NCBI GenBank assembly: GCA_039111635.1 | Contig: JBCAQO010000001.1 | Coordinates: forward strand, 1,116,001 to 1,180,000 | Origin: Heterobasidion occidentale | Taxonomy: Eukaryota; Basidiomycota; Agaricomycetes; Russulales; Bondarzewiaceae | Length of the DNA: 64,000 bases | Reading direction: 5' to 3' | Shown: piece after piece, positions 46,418-58,981 of the stretch | How the letters are laid out: the number at the start of each line of letters is the position of its first letter | Numbering within the stretch: the first letter of the stretch is position 1 | The notes under the pieces: model-generated | Seen by the model: only the letters and a program-made list of their open reading frames with translations | Databases searched by the model: none | What the model was told of the DNA's origin: nothing | Made by a program: the position numbers and the translations under genes

Positions 46418-49400
46418 CTAGCCTCCGATAGCAGCCAGAACCAGGCTACACGCTTCCTGCTTCTCAGCACGAACGCCCAGTTCCAAAGTCACCCCTTGTC
46501 CGTGAGAATACGTCATGCGGCATCGCACAAGGATCTTGCCTCCCCCACCCGTCAATAGACCGGATACTTGAAGGGTGTGCACTGATGTCGACGTGGGATT
46601 ATGAGACCCACCTAGGGGTTCCATGTTGAGAATCTCGACAATCGAGTCACACGCAGCTAAGGATATGAGTTGTCAGGGTCGCTCGAACGAATGAGAGTGC
46701 CGTCAGTCGGCGTACCTTTAATGCTCTCCATGGCGGATAAGGAGAACGTTTCGGTGGCGGTGGCGCCTCCACGCAAGCGATCCCATTCCGCGGAGAAATT
46801 GGCATAACTTGGAACAATGTAATCGCCACCAGCCGATAGCTCAACCTCTTCCAGCTGGTACTCGTCCTCGTACCCTTCTTCCTCTGGTTCTCCAGTAGCA
46901 GGGTCTACTTCTTTACTGAAGAACTTGAGGATGCATGCAAACGACGCCATCGCATAGTCCTCCGGAGAATCACGGGTGAAGGAAACATAGACGATGCCAG
47001 GCGAGGTAGATGCGGACAAGGAAGGTAGAGGAATGATGAAATCCTCGGTCAGTCCAGAGTCCGCGGAGGGCTGCATGATGACCGTGACCCCTTCCAGTAT
47101 TGTATCCGGCAATGTGTTGGACACGTTGAACTGTCGAGAATATTAGTGAACCCGGACCAAGATTCGAGGAGATGTTGCCGACCTGGAACACAATATGTTC
47201 CTTGAAGATATGCTTGACACAAGAAACCTGATACTCGGTTTCGGTTTCGGTAAGCTGTACTGGCTTCGCACTGCTGTTCAGCACAGGCCCATACGATGAC
47301 AATTCTGGGACATCGGCCAGTTGCTGGAGGTATATTGAATGAGTTTCCTCCGCGGTGGGTGGTTGCGGTGAAGGAGATGAATTCTTCGCAACAGGTGCAC
47401 CGATTGTGTCCAGCGTGCTTGGACCTGCAACCAAGTTTAGATCAACATAAGAGACACGCGCAGATTGTGATCGAGCCTTACGCGCTGCTTCCTGAGCAGC
47501 CTGTTGACGACTGACTTTAGGTATCGAGGATATATCGAAGGCAGTCTCTGAAGCATCTGTGTCGTTGACGTACAAGACCAACTTCGCCTCCAGCGCTGAC
47601 AGCGAAAAGACAGAATCTGAAGGGCACGATAAGGGTGGAGAATCACTTCAGGTGCAGAATTCAAACGAACCATCTTTCACGTAGGTCTCTGCCAACAAGG
47701 GGGCATTCAACACCTTCAGATACATAGCAGCACGATCTCGAACTTCATCGTCAATATCGTCGAGACATCTTGTATAGAAGTTAGCAACATCAGTAGAGGT
47801 ACATGATTAGAAAATTGTCCTACCGATTGAGCAATACAGATACGCTCTTGTGAAGCTTTCCATCGTCAACACAGATTCCAAATTTGGCTAGACTTGATAC
47901 GGCGGCAGCACGAACGGTCGCGTTCTCCAGAACGACACGGTTGTAAATGAAACGGATGTACTTGGCAGGTTGCGGTGCCTTGGGACCTTCTATACCGAGC
48001 AAATAGAGAATTCGAACGGACAGCTTGGTAAATTCGCAATCTTCGATAAACTCGCAGAGATGGGACAACGCTTGTTCCTTGCAGTCGCCGATGAACTTGA
48101 TCATATCAAAAATGGCCTCGACAACCGCACGCTTGAAGTCATAGCCACCCTCGTCTCGCAAAACGCCGGATAGGAAACCGAGCATGGAAACATGCTTGGT
48201 CGGGAATTTGAGGCAGAGAGAGCGGATAGCATCGACGATGATGACTTTGAATTCATCCGAGATCTCGCTCATGAAGCCTGTAATTTGCTTCATGAGGCGG
48301 TCAACGGAAGCTTCGTTTCCAGTCTGCGGATAGTTAGTTAGACCAGATTTGTTATGATCGAAGAACAGTTCGTGCCTTCAACAGAGTCGTGATGGCGTAT
48401 GTAGCGACGCTTCTGTTCGAGTCAGAAATCAGATTCTCCAAATCAACATTGCAAGTCGCAACACTGGCAGGATGAGTCAGTGCAAGAGAAGCAAGGGTAC
48501 GTGTCGCTGCAAATTTGAGTGTGGGTTTAGGCGAAGAGAGGAACAATTGGAGAACTGTGCAGGAGGTGAGTAAGTGCTTTGCGACAGTGAATGTCAAGGC
48601 ATACCTGCGATAGACCTCGTCAATTGGGCGGGAGTGACACTCTTCATGTCGCAGATAGCACGAGCGGCTTCGAAGTTCACCATATCACTCTTATGACGGA
48701 GCCAACCTTCAAGGATGTCGAGAATTTGCTTTTGCACGCTAGAATAGAGTTCAGGTAATAGGTTACTTGATCTATGAGTCGTACTTACTTGGGATCCTCC
48801 TCCATAACCTTCGACGCGTAACGGATGAGCATGCAGAGGCCATAGGGTTCTTGAGCACAGTCCCTGCTCCAGATTTACCCCCACCAAGCTGCTGAATCAT
48901 TTTTGTGACCGCCATGCGATCCTGTTGTCGAATGAGATATAAGAGGCCAAGAGCGTGGTACTGAGTGATGAAACTAGTGGAAGGCATGGGCGAATAACCG
49001 CTATTGCTGGAGGAGGAGGATGAACCAAAACCAAGGTACGAGCTCGAAGACGTGGCGCCAAAGAAGCTAGACGATGACTTTGCGTTGACAGCTTCCTGCG
49101 CCTCGTTAACCCACCGCTTGACAACATCCTTAGCGGCGGGGAAAAGATGATACGAAGATACAAGAGCTGCGGACGAGATTGACGGCGTGCGATCGACAAT
49201 TGCAGCTTTAAAAAAGCGCTCGACACCTTGTACCATAGAAGGCTATTCAAACGATTATTGCATTGGGTATATGCGCGATATACTGGACGACTGGACGAAC
49301 TTACGTCGATGATACGGCACAAGGCCCGGATGGCATTCGGTCTGTATATGACCTCCGAATTGGGCTGCATGTCTTTCATTATACTGCTCGTAACCATAAT

Positions 49401-49748
49401 GACATCTTCAGCTGTGTTCGCCAATTCTTTGATAGCCAAGTAAACCATCTGGCGGAGCGCGCTCTACATCCCAGCCCATGCGTAAGTAACACAGGCCCGT
49501 CGATCGGAGAAACTCACATCTTTATGTTGAAACAACTTTGTTGTCCCAAAGAATAAGGTAGTAGCCTCCTGAGTTCCAAACGACTCTCCAAAATACAGTA
49601 GGTAGACAATGCGCGTGAGCAATGCACGGCACTTCCGTGGGCTGATGGGCGATTCATTGAAGACGCGAGCCTCCTGGAGGATGGTCGTTTTGTTATTGTA
49701 GTAAGAGTTGAGACCGCCCTCCTCCTCCTTTTTGGACACGAGAGACAT
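46418..49748 (-). CDS. SEC21: Coatomer subunit gamma (COPI coat), one-base frameshift
   Basis: About ten exons, roughly 910 residues, the normal size. The N-terminus [20 protein letters not shown] begins the alpha-solenoid adaptin-like trunk ([88 protein letters not shown]). A linker with [20 protein letters not shown] leads to the C-terminal ear ([40 protein letters not shown]) that recruits Arf-GAP. The protein coats Golgi-derived vesicles for retrograde traffic to the ER. A Ser/Gly insert ([20 protein letters not shown]) sits in the trunk. Between VLKNPMA and [16 protein letters not shown] the frame slips by one base at 48838-48843, with no possible intron. In an essential gene this is most simply a sequence error. 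Confidence 0.9.
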
Positions 49749-52080
49749 GATGAACAGAAGGTCCTGCGGAGCGAGAGGCGAGAAAGTGGGAGTCCTTCGC
49801 TGTCTCTCCCGGCGAGCGCGACGTGGTTTGTTTGGTCGTCCTGGATTACCACTTGTGGTTGTTTGGCAACAGCCTCTAAGATCTAATGTGACCGCGATCT
49901 AATCGCATCTCAGCATACTGTACTCAATGTTTCCGTGGGCGCATCATCCAATTCTTGTAGATTGGCGTACAACCAGCTGCGCTAGGGTATCCTCAAGAGT
50001 CGGACTCTTTCTATTCAATGCTTAAAGCTCTACAATGAACAGGAGCGCCATATGAACCTTGCTTCAGCGTCGAAACGCAAGGCGGCAAGGTACATCGCGA
50101 TTCTGTTCAGTATCAGTAGTGGTAGGTTCTGTCATATTGTCAGATTCCGAAGTCCTGACGCTTGATAGACTCGCTTCTATCCATGCTATATGCGCGTTGA
50201 AGCGCTTTGACTCGGTACATGTTATACCACTACTTTTACATGATCGCGATGCCCTCGTAGAATCCCCTATCAAGTTCCTATTCGGCCAAGTTCTCTTGCA
50301 AAATTCTATTTCATCGCATTTTACTGTGATGATGCTTCACGGTACGCTGGCGATCTTTGGCGAACTTATAGTAAATTCACTTGACATTTCTCGTTTAGAG
50401 GATGGCATCTTGACTATCTACACAAATAGGAGTCATCGCGGTGTTGTTCGCTCATTCAGCACGCCATTTCGCAGATAACCCCTTTCTGACAATCTTCACC
50501 GCAGGCATGCAGGGAGCCTATGCGGACAGCTAGATCGTGACAAGCGCGACCTCGTTTTTTGGAGCCGTCACGTCTCCAGCGCAGGGATCTAACCGCTGTT
50601 GGTCCTTGTGCTCGTGAACCTCGAGGCGCCTGTCCCTTGATTTTCGGGTGCAGAGGTCAGACGACCGTTGCTCGTCACGACATCAACCCGACTATGGGCA
50701 TCGAGATGACAACTCCTCGTCGTGCCAGCACATCCACACCTCTTGGTCGTGGTCAAGCACTTTGAGTGTGTCTCTGAATCGACTCTTCACTTACCAGTAT
50801 CACAAGTATCCCTTCTTACGACTGGCTCCTTAGCGCTTAGCAGTGGTGACTATATATATTTATCAATGTATCTCGTACACTGCGCAAAGCACCTAACGCG
50901 CACTGACCAATGATGGTCCCATACAGTGATGTTGGAAGGGGGATGGAGACAATCGCAAAGGAGGTAAAATCGTGAGGTCGTCATATGGATCAAGCAAAGT
51001 CCGAGCAGTACCCTACTCCTTCAAAAAACCCATAGACGCAGGATGGTGTCTAGGCAAATGACGTGTGCGGGGTTTCCTAGTAGACCGACTAATCGACCGA
51101 CCCTCCACTTCCAACGACTTCGACGGACCGAGCCAGACGCGGCGCCCTCTCTCATCCCGCTCGCCTTCGATGTGGCTCTGACCAACTATATGCAGAGCCA
51201 CAACCAAGTGGGGAATAAGAGGACAACCAGATGTCATGTCTATGCATGCGGGAGGGGTGGGATGAGGAAAACGGACGGAAACGAGAATGAAGACAGAAAT
51301 GGAGACGGTGAAATAATCAGGTGGTGTAAAAGAACGTGGGACCGGGAGGCTGGAAATTAATAGTAAACAGGCAGACAGGGGTGCGACGACAGTACGTGAT
51401 GGGGGAGGCGGGAACGAACACGATGGAGACACGGGCGCCGACTGTGGGGGGAAGTATACATGATGTCAGGAATGAGGCGGCCGACCCCTTGCCCATTTCG
51501 GTGAAGAACGGTTCGGGTGCAGCGTGAAAATAAAGAGCGTCCGTGTAATGTGAAAGGGAGCCGAGCGCAACGCAGTGGTGATGGTGAAGCGGTTGTTGAG
51601 TAACCCTTGAAGTATTGTAGCGTATGAGGCCCTGCGGCCTGTCAAGGGAAAGAGAGTGGCCTTCGCGAGGCAGCGAGCGTGATCCAAGACGGGGGGACCA
51701 TGAGGGATGATGGTGTGTCCCGACCAAAAACCGGGCGTGCCCCGACCGACGCTATCTTCTCCTTCAACCCAGGCACATCCTCATAGCCATAACTTTATCC
51801 ATCGCCGACGAGAGAACAACCGATGACGCCCACCCAGAGAATTCAACGACCAAGACACCCCTGCAACAATCATCCTCCCGCACCATCACTTGGTCGAGCT
51901 CCGGGAGTGCTCAAGCAGACAACCAAAACGGGCATGAAATCGTTTACCAGAGATCGCCATCACGTCCCCGTCGCACATGCCCCGTCACACCAGGTGCAGC
52001 AGCCTGCATTTGACGAGTGTGCGAACGAAGCCTAGGAAAACGTGTGGGTCACCCGGAGAGACGATGTGACAATCGTGCAC
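49749..52080. other. Intergenic, no gene recognised
   Basis: About 2.3 kb between the coatomer start and the casein kinase stop. The longest plus-strand frame (50059-50478, 139 codons) has no recognisable motif or introns joining it to neighbours. The region 51020-51500 carries several antisense frames typical of GC-balanced noncoding DNA. Confidence 0.4.
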
Positions 52081-53189
52081 CTACTGTCTGTCACTGACAC
52101 GATGCTCGATGTCCTCGTCCTGGACGACCTTCCTCCTGGCGCCGGCGGCAGCCTTGGAGCTGCTAGTACCATCTTCCTGAGCGCTACGTTGTACGCTCCA
52201 ATCGAAGACGTAATCGTACTGGAACCCTTCACGAACGAAGAGGTCACGGAACAGCTTCCGCAAGTAAGAGTAATCGGGCTTGTCATCGAAACGAAGTGCG
52301 CGCGTGTAGTTGAGGAAGACGCCGAACTCAGGAGGGAAGCCGCGGCAGAGGAGATCGGTGGGCGTGGTCATCTTCTTCTCCATGATTCGGTCGTACTTCT
52401 GCTTCTTGGTAGCAGCCTTCTGACCCTGCCAGGGTAGAGCGCCGCGGAGGAAGTACATGAGAACATAAGCGAGAGACTCCAGATCGTCCCTGCGAGCTTG
52501 CTCAACCCCAAGGTGGGTGTTGATGGAGGTGTAGCGCGCAGTGCCCGTCAAGTTCTTGTTCTCCCTGTACGGAATGTGAAGGTGCGTCTTCGGGTCCCTG
52601 TACTTCTTGGCCAGACCGAAATCGATGACGTTGACCTGGTTGCCACGCTTCCCAATGCCCATCAAGAAGTTGTCGGGCTTGATGTCTCGGTGAATGAAGT
52701 TGCGCGAGTGAATGTACTCGATCCGCGAAATCTGAAACAAGGGCTGAGTTTATCAAATATCACCAGAGAACAAGACCATACCAGTTGATCGGCCAACAGG
52801 AGCACCGTCTTGAGACTGAACTTCCGGTTGCAGAAGTTGAATAGGTCCTCGAGCGAGGGACCGAGGAGATCGATGACCATAGCGTTGTAATCACATTCCG
52901 TGCCGAACCAACGAACGAAAGGCACCCCAACACCGCCAGCGAGGGTCTTGTACACCTTGGATTCGTACTCGAGCTGCGGGTGCTTGGCTTTGACAGATTC
53001 CAGCTTGATTGCGACCTCTTCGCCCGAGATGATGTTGATCCCAAGATAGATATCACCTATCGATGGGCGTTAATGGGGATACAAGCCACAAACAGGAGAC
53101 GCACCAAACGAGCCGGAACCTATCTTCTTGCCCAGTCTATACTTGCCTCCAACGCGGAGATCCAGACGATGAGAGGATGATTCGGCCAT
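52081..53189 (-). CDS. Casein kinase 1 (Ser/Thr kinase)
   Basis: Three exons, about 335 residues. [20 protein letters not shown] runs into the glycine loop [13 protein letters not shown], split by an intron. Then come [37 protein letters not shown], the catalytic loop [33 protein letters not shown], the CK1-specific [40 protein letters not shown] and [13 protein letters not shown]. The tail ([20 protein letters not shown]) is short and lacks a C-terminal Cys, so this resembles the soluble Hhp1/Hrr25-like forms and not the membrane-anchored Yck type. Such kinases act in DNA repair, trafficking and cell-cycle control. The model is continuous and without anomalies. An alternative end could extend beyond the stop at 52081 by a further exon, but none is visible. 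Confidence 0.93.
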
Positions 53190-54641
53190 GTGAACGGAAT
53201 GAAGAGGATACTAGAAGAATCGACGGGTCAGTGAACCGCACAAGGTCGAGAGGCCAAGAGAGGAAGGTTTGAGTCGTCGTCAAAAGACCATCACCGCCGA
53301 AGTCTCACTTTACTTATGTATCATGAGGCTCGATGGAGCTCGCCATGAGCACCCCACATGAGATGAAGACGGGCATGTAGCGTTATCCCTGGTGGAGAAG
53401 CGCGATGCACTCGAGACGACGATGGCGTAAGGCGACACCCCACGAAATCCAAGAAAATCGTAGAAAAACAGCGAAAACTCACTGTGGTACGAGAAGAGTG
53501 TAGCAAGAGTCGTAAAAGTGCTTCAAAAGAGACTGAGAGGCGCGGGGATGAGAAGTTTCTGTAGGAGGAAACAAAGACAGGGAGGGGAGGAAGGGTGTAG
53601 GGCGGGCGGAGCGTGGGAAAATGGACTGGGGCAGGCGTTTCTTTTTATATTTCGGGCAACGTGTAGTGCCACTGCTGGGCGGTTGAACCGGCCACTGCAT
53701 TTGTTTACTCGAATTCGACGGTCACCTTCTCCTCGTCACATTGATCTTCTTTTTGACACGAACACCCACAGGCCATACGTCCCTCGCCCTTTTTGTGATA
53801 CGTGGAAGCGTCGTTTGCTAGCGAGCAATGCTTGTATTTGGCTGCGTCGCGTCGATTCCTGCGGGTGTACAGCCTGGTTCAGACGCAATGCTCCACGTCC
53901 TTGCCCAGCATCCTCACGGTCAAGTGGGGATCTTCCGTTCCCCGACCGAAGCCATCTCCACCTTCCGCATTTCCACTTTGCTCACGGCTGCATCGACCTC
54001 CCGGGCACGCACCGACTCTGCCGGGTTGTATTGATAGACGCTTGCAGTATATGCTCTCTTCGGTTCGCATTGGCGGCGAATCTGTCCGTTGTCCACGCAG
54101 GCCCACCGGTGACTGCGCTTCTATTCACTGTCACGCCGAGTCTTGCGGGCGCCTGCGAAGAGTGATGTTTTTGGATCCTTGTGCGCTTGTCCTGCGCCAC
54201 TTTACCTCCGTAGAAACTGTTCTCGCCTGATCCGATTGCCACTCGTTCTGCTGTGCCATGGCATCGTCTGTGGCAGATTGCGACGCTGGTACTCAGTACT
54301 CATGCATCATGTACTACAAAAGACGAATAGAATGTATATTGCGTGGAAGCATCGCCTGCTTGTTAGTATAGGTTAGTATCAGACGGAAGAGAAGAGTGCC
54401 TGATAGCGGATGGCTGAATCCGGCAATGGTTACCAGAGCGTCTTGGAGGCGGCCGCAGTCTTTGTTCTCTCCCACCGTGATCTTTGCTTGTGTGCTGGCC
54501 CGTGGGCTCCTTTGGCCTTCGTCTCTCCTTCTCAAGTCTGCTCGACAGGCGTCCCTTCTCTAGTCTCCGTCCTCCTCTTGCCAACTCCAACATCTGCGTC
54601 CACGTCCTTCTCCAACCCCTTCGAGCGCAGCTCACCCAACC
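53190..54641. promoter_or_regulatory. Divergent promoters of casein kinase and chitin synthase
   Basis: The two genes are transcribed away from each other across 1.45 kb. The 200 bases before the chitin synthase ATG are pyrimidine-rich (CCTTCGTCTCTCCTTCTCAA), as in many basidiomycete leaders. No gene is supported between them. Confidence 0.35.
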
Positions 54642-57600
54642 ATGGCCTATCGTCCGCCCCAAGACAATTTTTATAACAATAACCAGTACTCCACAAACCC
54701 ATACCCCCAGTCCTCCACCGGCTTTGCACCAGAATACCCACCCGCCGGCGGGCACGGCGGTCCTTATGGTGTGCAGCCCCAGCAGCACTCACCCCAGCAA
54801 CCACAGCCCCATCAGCAGCCATACCAAGATTACGATCCTCAATGGGATTCAAAGTCTTCCAAATCTTACCAGAGCAGCTATGCCGGCTCCCAAGCGCATC
54901 TCAACTCCCAATATCAGATGAGCGAAGTCAATATACACAACGCGCCCCCCGTTCCCGCCATACCCTACCAGCCGTATCAGCCGGACTACCCCCCCGCGCA
55001 GCAGCACCGTCCCATAATGATGCGCGACCAGAGCAGTGCTGGCTGGTCTGCAGCAAGGGAAAAGCTGATGAAACGCAGGTCCGTGCGCCATGTCGAGCTG
55101 CAGCAGGGCAACCTGGTGTTGGATGTGCAGGTTCCATCACACATCGTCCCAAAGGGCATGGACGCGTCGGAGGAGATGACGAAGATGCGGTACACGGCTG
55201 CTACCTGCGACCCCGACGACTTCATGCGCTCCAAGTATTCCCTCCGCCCCTACCTGCTCGGACGTCAGACCGAGCTATTCATTGTCATGACGATGTACAA
55301 CGAAGATGAAGTGCTATTCTGTCGGACGATGAACGCGTGAGTCTCATCTTGATGTTCACTCTGTGTTTCTGATCATCTTCTTGGCAGTGTGATTAAGAAC
55401 ATCGCGCATCTGTGCGGTCGCTCGCGATCCAAAATGTGGGGCGCGGACGGTTGGAAGAAGGTCGTCGTCTGCGTCGTCTCCGATGGCCGTAACAAGGTCA
55501 ACAAGCGCACTCTGCAAGTACTATCCTTGGTGAGCGATTCCTATCATAGACATCCTAGTCCCCGCTTTTACACCGCTTTTTCTAGATGGGTTGCTACCAA
55601 GAAGGTATCGCTAAGGACTCCGTCGCAGGGAAGGATGTCACCGCTCATATATTCGAGTAAGTTTGTGCGGATCAGCGAAATTTTCCTAATTGACTTGTCG
55701 CAAACCTCATAGGTACACCTCGAGCGTTGTGGTCACGGATTCTGGTGAAGTCTCGACCGGAGCATGTCCTGTACAGGTCATTTTTTGCCTGAAGGAACAG
55801 AACAAGAAAAAGCTCAACAGCCACCGCTGGTTCTTCAACGCTTTTGGCCCGCTCATCAAACCTAATGGTTCGTCAGACATCTCGTACCGAAGGCGCTTCC
55901 TCGAACTAACTTATCTCTTCTAGTCTGCGTCCTTCTTGACGTCGGGACGAAGCCGACAGGGACTTCGATTTACGAGCTTTGGAAATGTAAGAAAAGACCA
56001 TATCGTTTTCAACACTTCTACTAACTCTAGCCGAAGGTTTTGACAAGCATCCTGGCGTTGGTGGGGCCTGCGGAGAGTATGTCCTTCTTTCCACTTGTGT
56101 CATGATCGTATCTGATCTAGAATTTGGCGTAGGATCTGCGTAGAAGTAGGCCGAGGATGTAGCCAGATCCTCATCAGTCCGCTGGCCGCTAGTCAGAACT
56201 TCGAGGTGTTTTCCGCTCCACATTTTGATGTCGAGGACAGCGCTCACACTTCCGTAACTTTCCTTTTTAGTACAAAATGTCTAACATCCTTGACAAGCCC
56301 CTGGAGGTAGGACTCTCGCCTCACTTCTTACGGCGAACATTCATTTGGCCATTCAGAGCGTTTTCGGTTACATCAGTGTGCTTCCGGGCGCTTTCAGCGC
56401 ATACAGATACAGGGCACTACAGAATGGACCCAACGGGAAAGGCCCTCTTGCCTCTTATTTCAGGGGCGAGACGATGCACGGTGACGGAGCTGACGGCGCT
56501 GGCCTTTTCGGTCTGTAAATATGTCACATTCGCTTCGACAGATCTGATGCTCTATATCTATTCATAGAGCGGAACATGTACCTGGCCGAGGATCGTATCC
56601 TTTGCTTTGAGATTGTGACCAAGAAGAACGAAGGGTGGACGTGAGTTATGTTTTCCCCGTTCTTGTTCTGCTGAAGACAACTTCCTTGTTATCAGCCTCA
56701 AGTATGTGAAGAGCGCCAAAGCCGCAACCGACGTTCCTACGACCGTACCCGAGTTTATCTCCCAGCGTCGTCGCTGGCTGAACGGTTCTTTGTTCGCCTC
56801 TATCCACGCGACAGTTTTCTTCTTCAGGATATGGACGTCAGGACAGAATTTCTTCCGCAAGATCGTGCTCCAGGTACGTATTTTCCAATTAACGTCATGG
56901 TCTATGGCCTGATCTTGTTCTGACGTCCCCGCGCCCTGATTCAGATCGAATTCATTTATAACGCCGTGCAGCTCTTGTTCACATGGACGTCATTGGCGAA
57001 CTTTTACCTGGCTTTCTTCTTCGTGAGTGATGTCTACGTGTGAAGAAGGGCCATACTGACGGCATTCAAAGCTTGTCTCGTCTGCGACTGCTGACTCAAA
57101 AACAGACGCGTTCTCATTCCTCAGTGTAGGCGCTGGAAAAGATGTATTCGAAGTCTTCCTGAAGGTATAATTTTTCCGGTTTCGTAAAGCTTTCAGGATT
57201 CTTATTCTTGATGTCGTGCACATAGCTCTATATTGCGTTGCTCTTTGTAGTCACGGTGTGTTCGCTTGGCAATCGTCCTCAAGTACGTATATTACTCGAT
57301 GGGTTTGTCCGTGACACTAACAATGCTTCTCTTAGGGCTCCAAATGGACATACTCTGTGGCTATGATTCTCTTCGGGTTGTGTAATGTGATCACCTTGTG
57401 GTGCGCGGGCTACACAATCTACCTCGCCGTCCCTCACAATGTCGACGGATGGAAGAACTTCCCTAAGTACATAACTGTGCTTCTTGGTCTGTTCGTCTAA
57501 AGCTGAATTACTTCCTCCAGGCTTGTTGAGACTAATAAGACGCTGAGAGAGCTCGTCATCTCTATCGCCGCAACATATGGACTGTACTTCATTGCGTCGT

Positions 57601-58490
57601 TCATGCACTTCGAGCCTTGGCACATGTTCACTTGCTTCATACAATACATGTTCCTGCTTCCTAGTTGTAAGCTTCGTATCCCCTTATGTGAAAACATCCG
57701 ATGCTGACGATATCGCTCCATCTAGACGTCAACATCCTCAGTGCGTACCAAGATAGATCTGAGGTAGCCTGTGAATATTACTAACATGTTTCTCATCGGA
57801 AAAAGTGATGTACGCCATGTGTAACCTGCATGATGTATCATGGTGAGTAACGAGCACATTTTGTACGTCAATTACCTGACACATACCTGACAGGGGTACC
57901 AAGGGTGACAACGGCTCTGCCAAAGACCTCGGAGGTGCCAAGAAGGTCAAAGGCGAGGACGGCAAGGACGTCATGGAGGTCGAACTCCCGACCGCGCGCG
58001 AAGATGTCGATCAACTTTGGGCCGCTGCTCGTACCTCTTTGAACCACAAGCCTCCGGAAGAGAAAGAGCACCGAGACGCCGCGACCAAGCAGGCTGATCA
58101 CGATCGCAACAGTCGCACGAATGTCGTGCTGGCTTGGGTCGGTACGAACATGTGCGTTCTTTTACTCAACGATTGATCGATTGCGCACGTCGTCTTTCTC
58201 TCGAGAACTAACGTTCATCTCGGACGTCCGGCGTCAGGCTCATGATCGTCGTGTTCACTTCGACCGCATTCACGGACTTTGTGGCCAAGCACATCGCTAC
58301 GACTGCCGACTCGAACTTCAATCCTTATCTGAGCGCCCTGTTTTTTGCGCTGTAAGCGGTCACCCATCTACTCTCCTTCATGGAACGTTGCTCACCAATC
58401 ACGATGTCTGCTTCCCGCAGAGCTGGCCTATCCGCCGTGCGCTTTGTTGGCTCCGCACTCTATCTGATCTTCCGACTGTTCGGATTCTGA
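54642..58490 (+). CDS. Chitin synthase (division 1)
   Basis: Around 17 exons, about 930 residues. A Gln/Pro/Tyr-rich cytosolic N-terminus ([20 protein letters not shown]) of about 160 residues precedes the glycosyltransferase-2 core: [89 protein letters not shown], then [14 protein letters not shown] (catalytic Asp) and [16 protein letters not shown], the product-binding QRRRW. A cluster of membrane helices follows ([60 protein letters not shown]), with LHDVSWGTKGD in the tail region. The end is a further two helices finishing RLFGF. It makes chitin from UDP-GlcNAc at the plasma membrane. The motif set fits classes I-III; the exact class needs a tree. All exons join in frame with no anomalies. 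Confidence 0.93.
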
Positions 58491-58981
58491 TCCTCGTGAG
58501 CTTTCCCTCCCTCCCCAGCCTGATATTCTTCTTCGCCGTTCAGAAGCATCTCTTGTACTTTTTATTGGTTGAGTTATCGCCCGTCGCCACCTGCCGGTGT
58601 GGCTTATTGGATAATTATTCGCGTTGCAGAAGTCCTATACCCGCTCAGAGTTTCGCGGAATTCACAAATTGATTTTGTGTACGTATGCTTGTACCATCTA
58701 CGTAGTTTGTTTTGGCAGTATATTGTTGAGGTTGTGATTGGAGAGGACATTTCTGCTTCATCTGTGTGCATGGCCTCAAGCAGGCACCCTCTGTGCCCAC
58801 TGCCCACTGCCCAGGCCCTGCCAAAAAACAATGGGCACGTTTCTAAAATGAAGGGCACGTGATCTGAATTGACGCGCTTTGGAGCCGGACCTTCGCGTCG
58901 AGCCTTCGAGAGCAGCAGCCATATAAAGCTATCCAGCGTCTCCCGATGGACTCCCTTCCATCGCCTCACTCCTTGGACGCC
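58491..58981. other. Intergenic, chitin synthase 3' and NTE1 5' region
   Basis: About 490 bases separate two genes on the same strand. The repeat-like GCCCACTGCCCACTGCCCA run lies near 58795-58813. No gene is present. Confidence 0.4.

Noticed and set aside
50059..50478. 139-codon plus-strand frame
   Set aside because: No motif, no introns and no similarity that I recognise. Likely chance.
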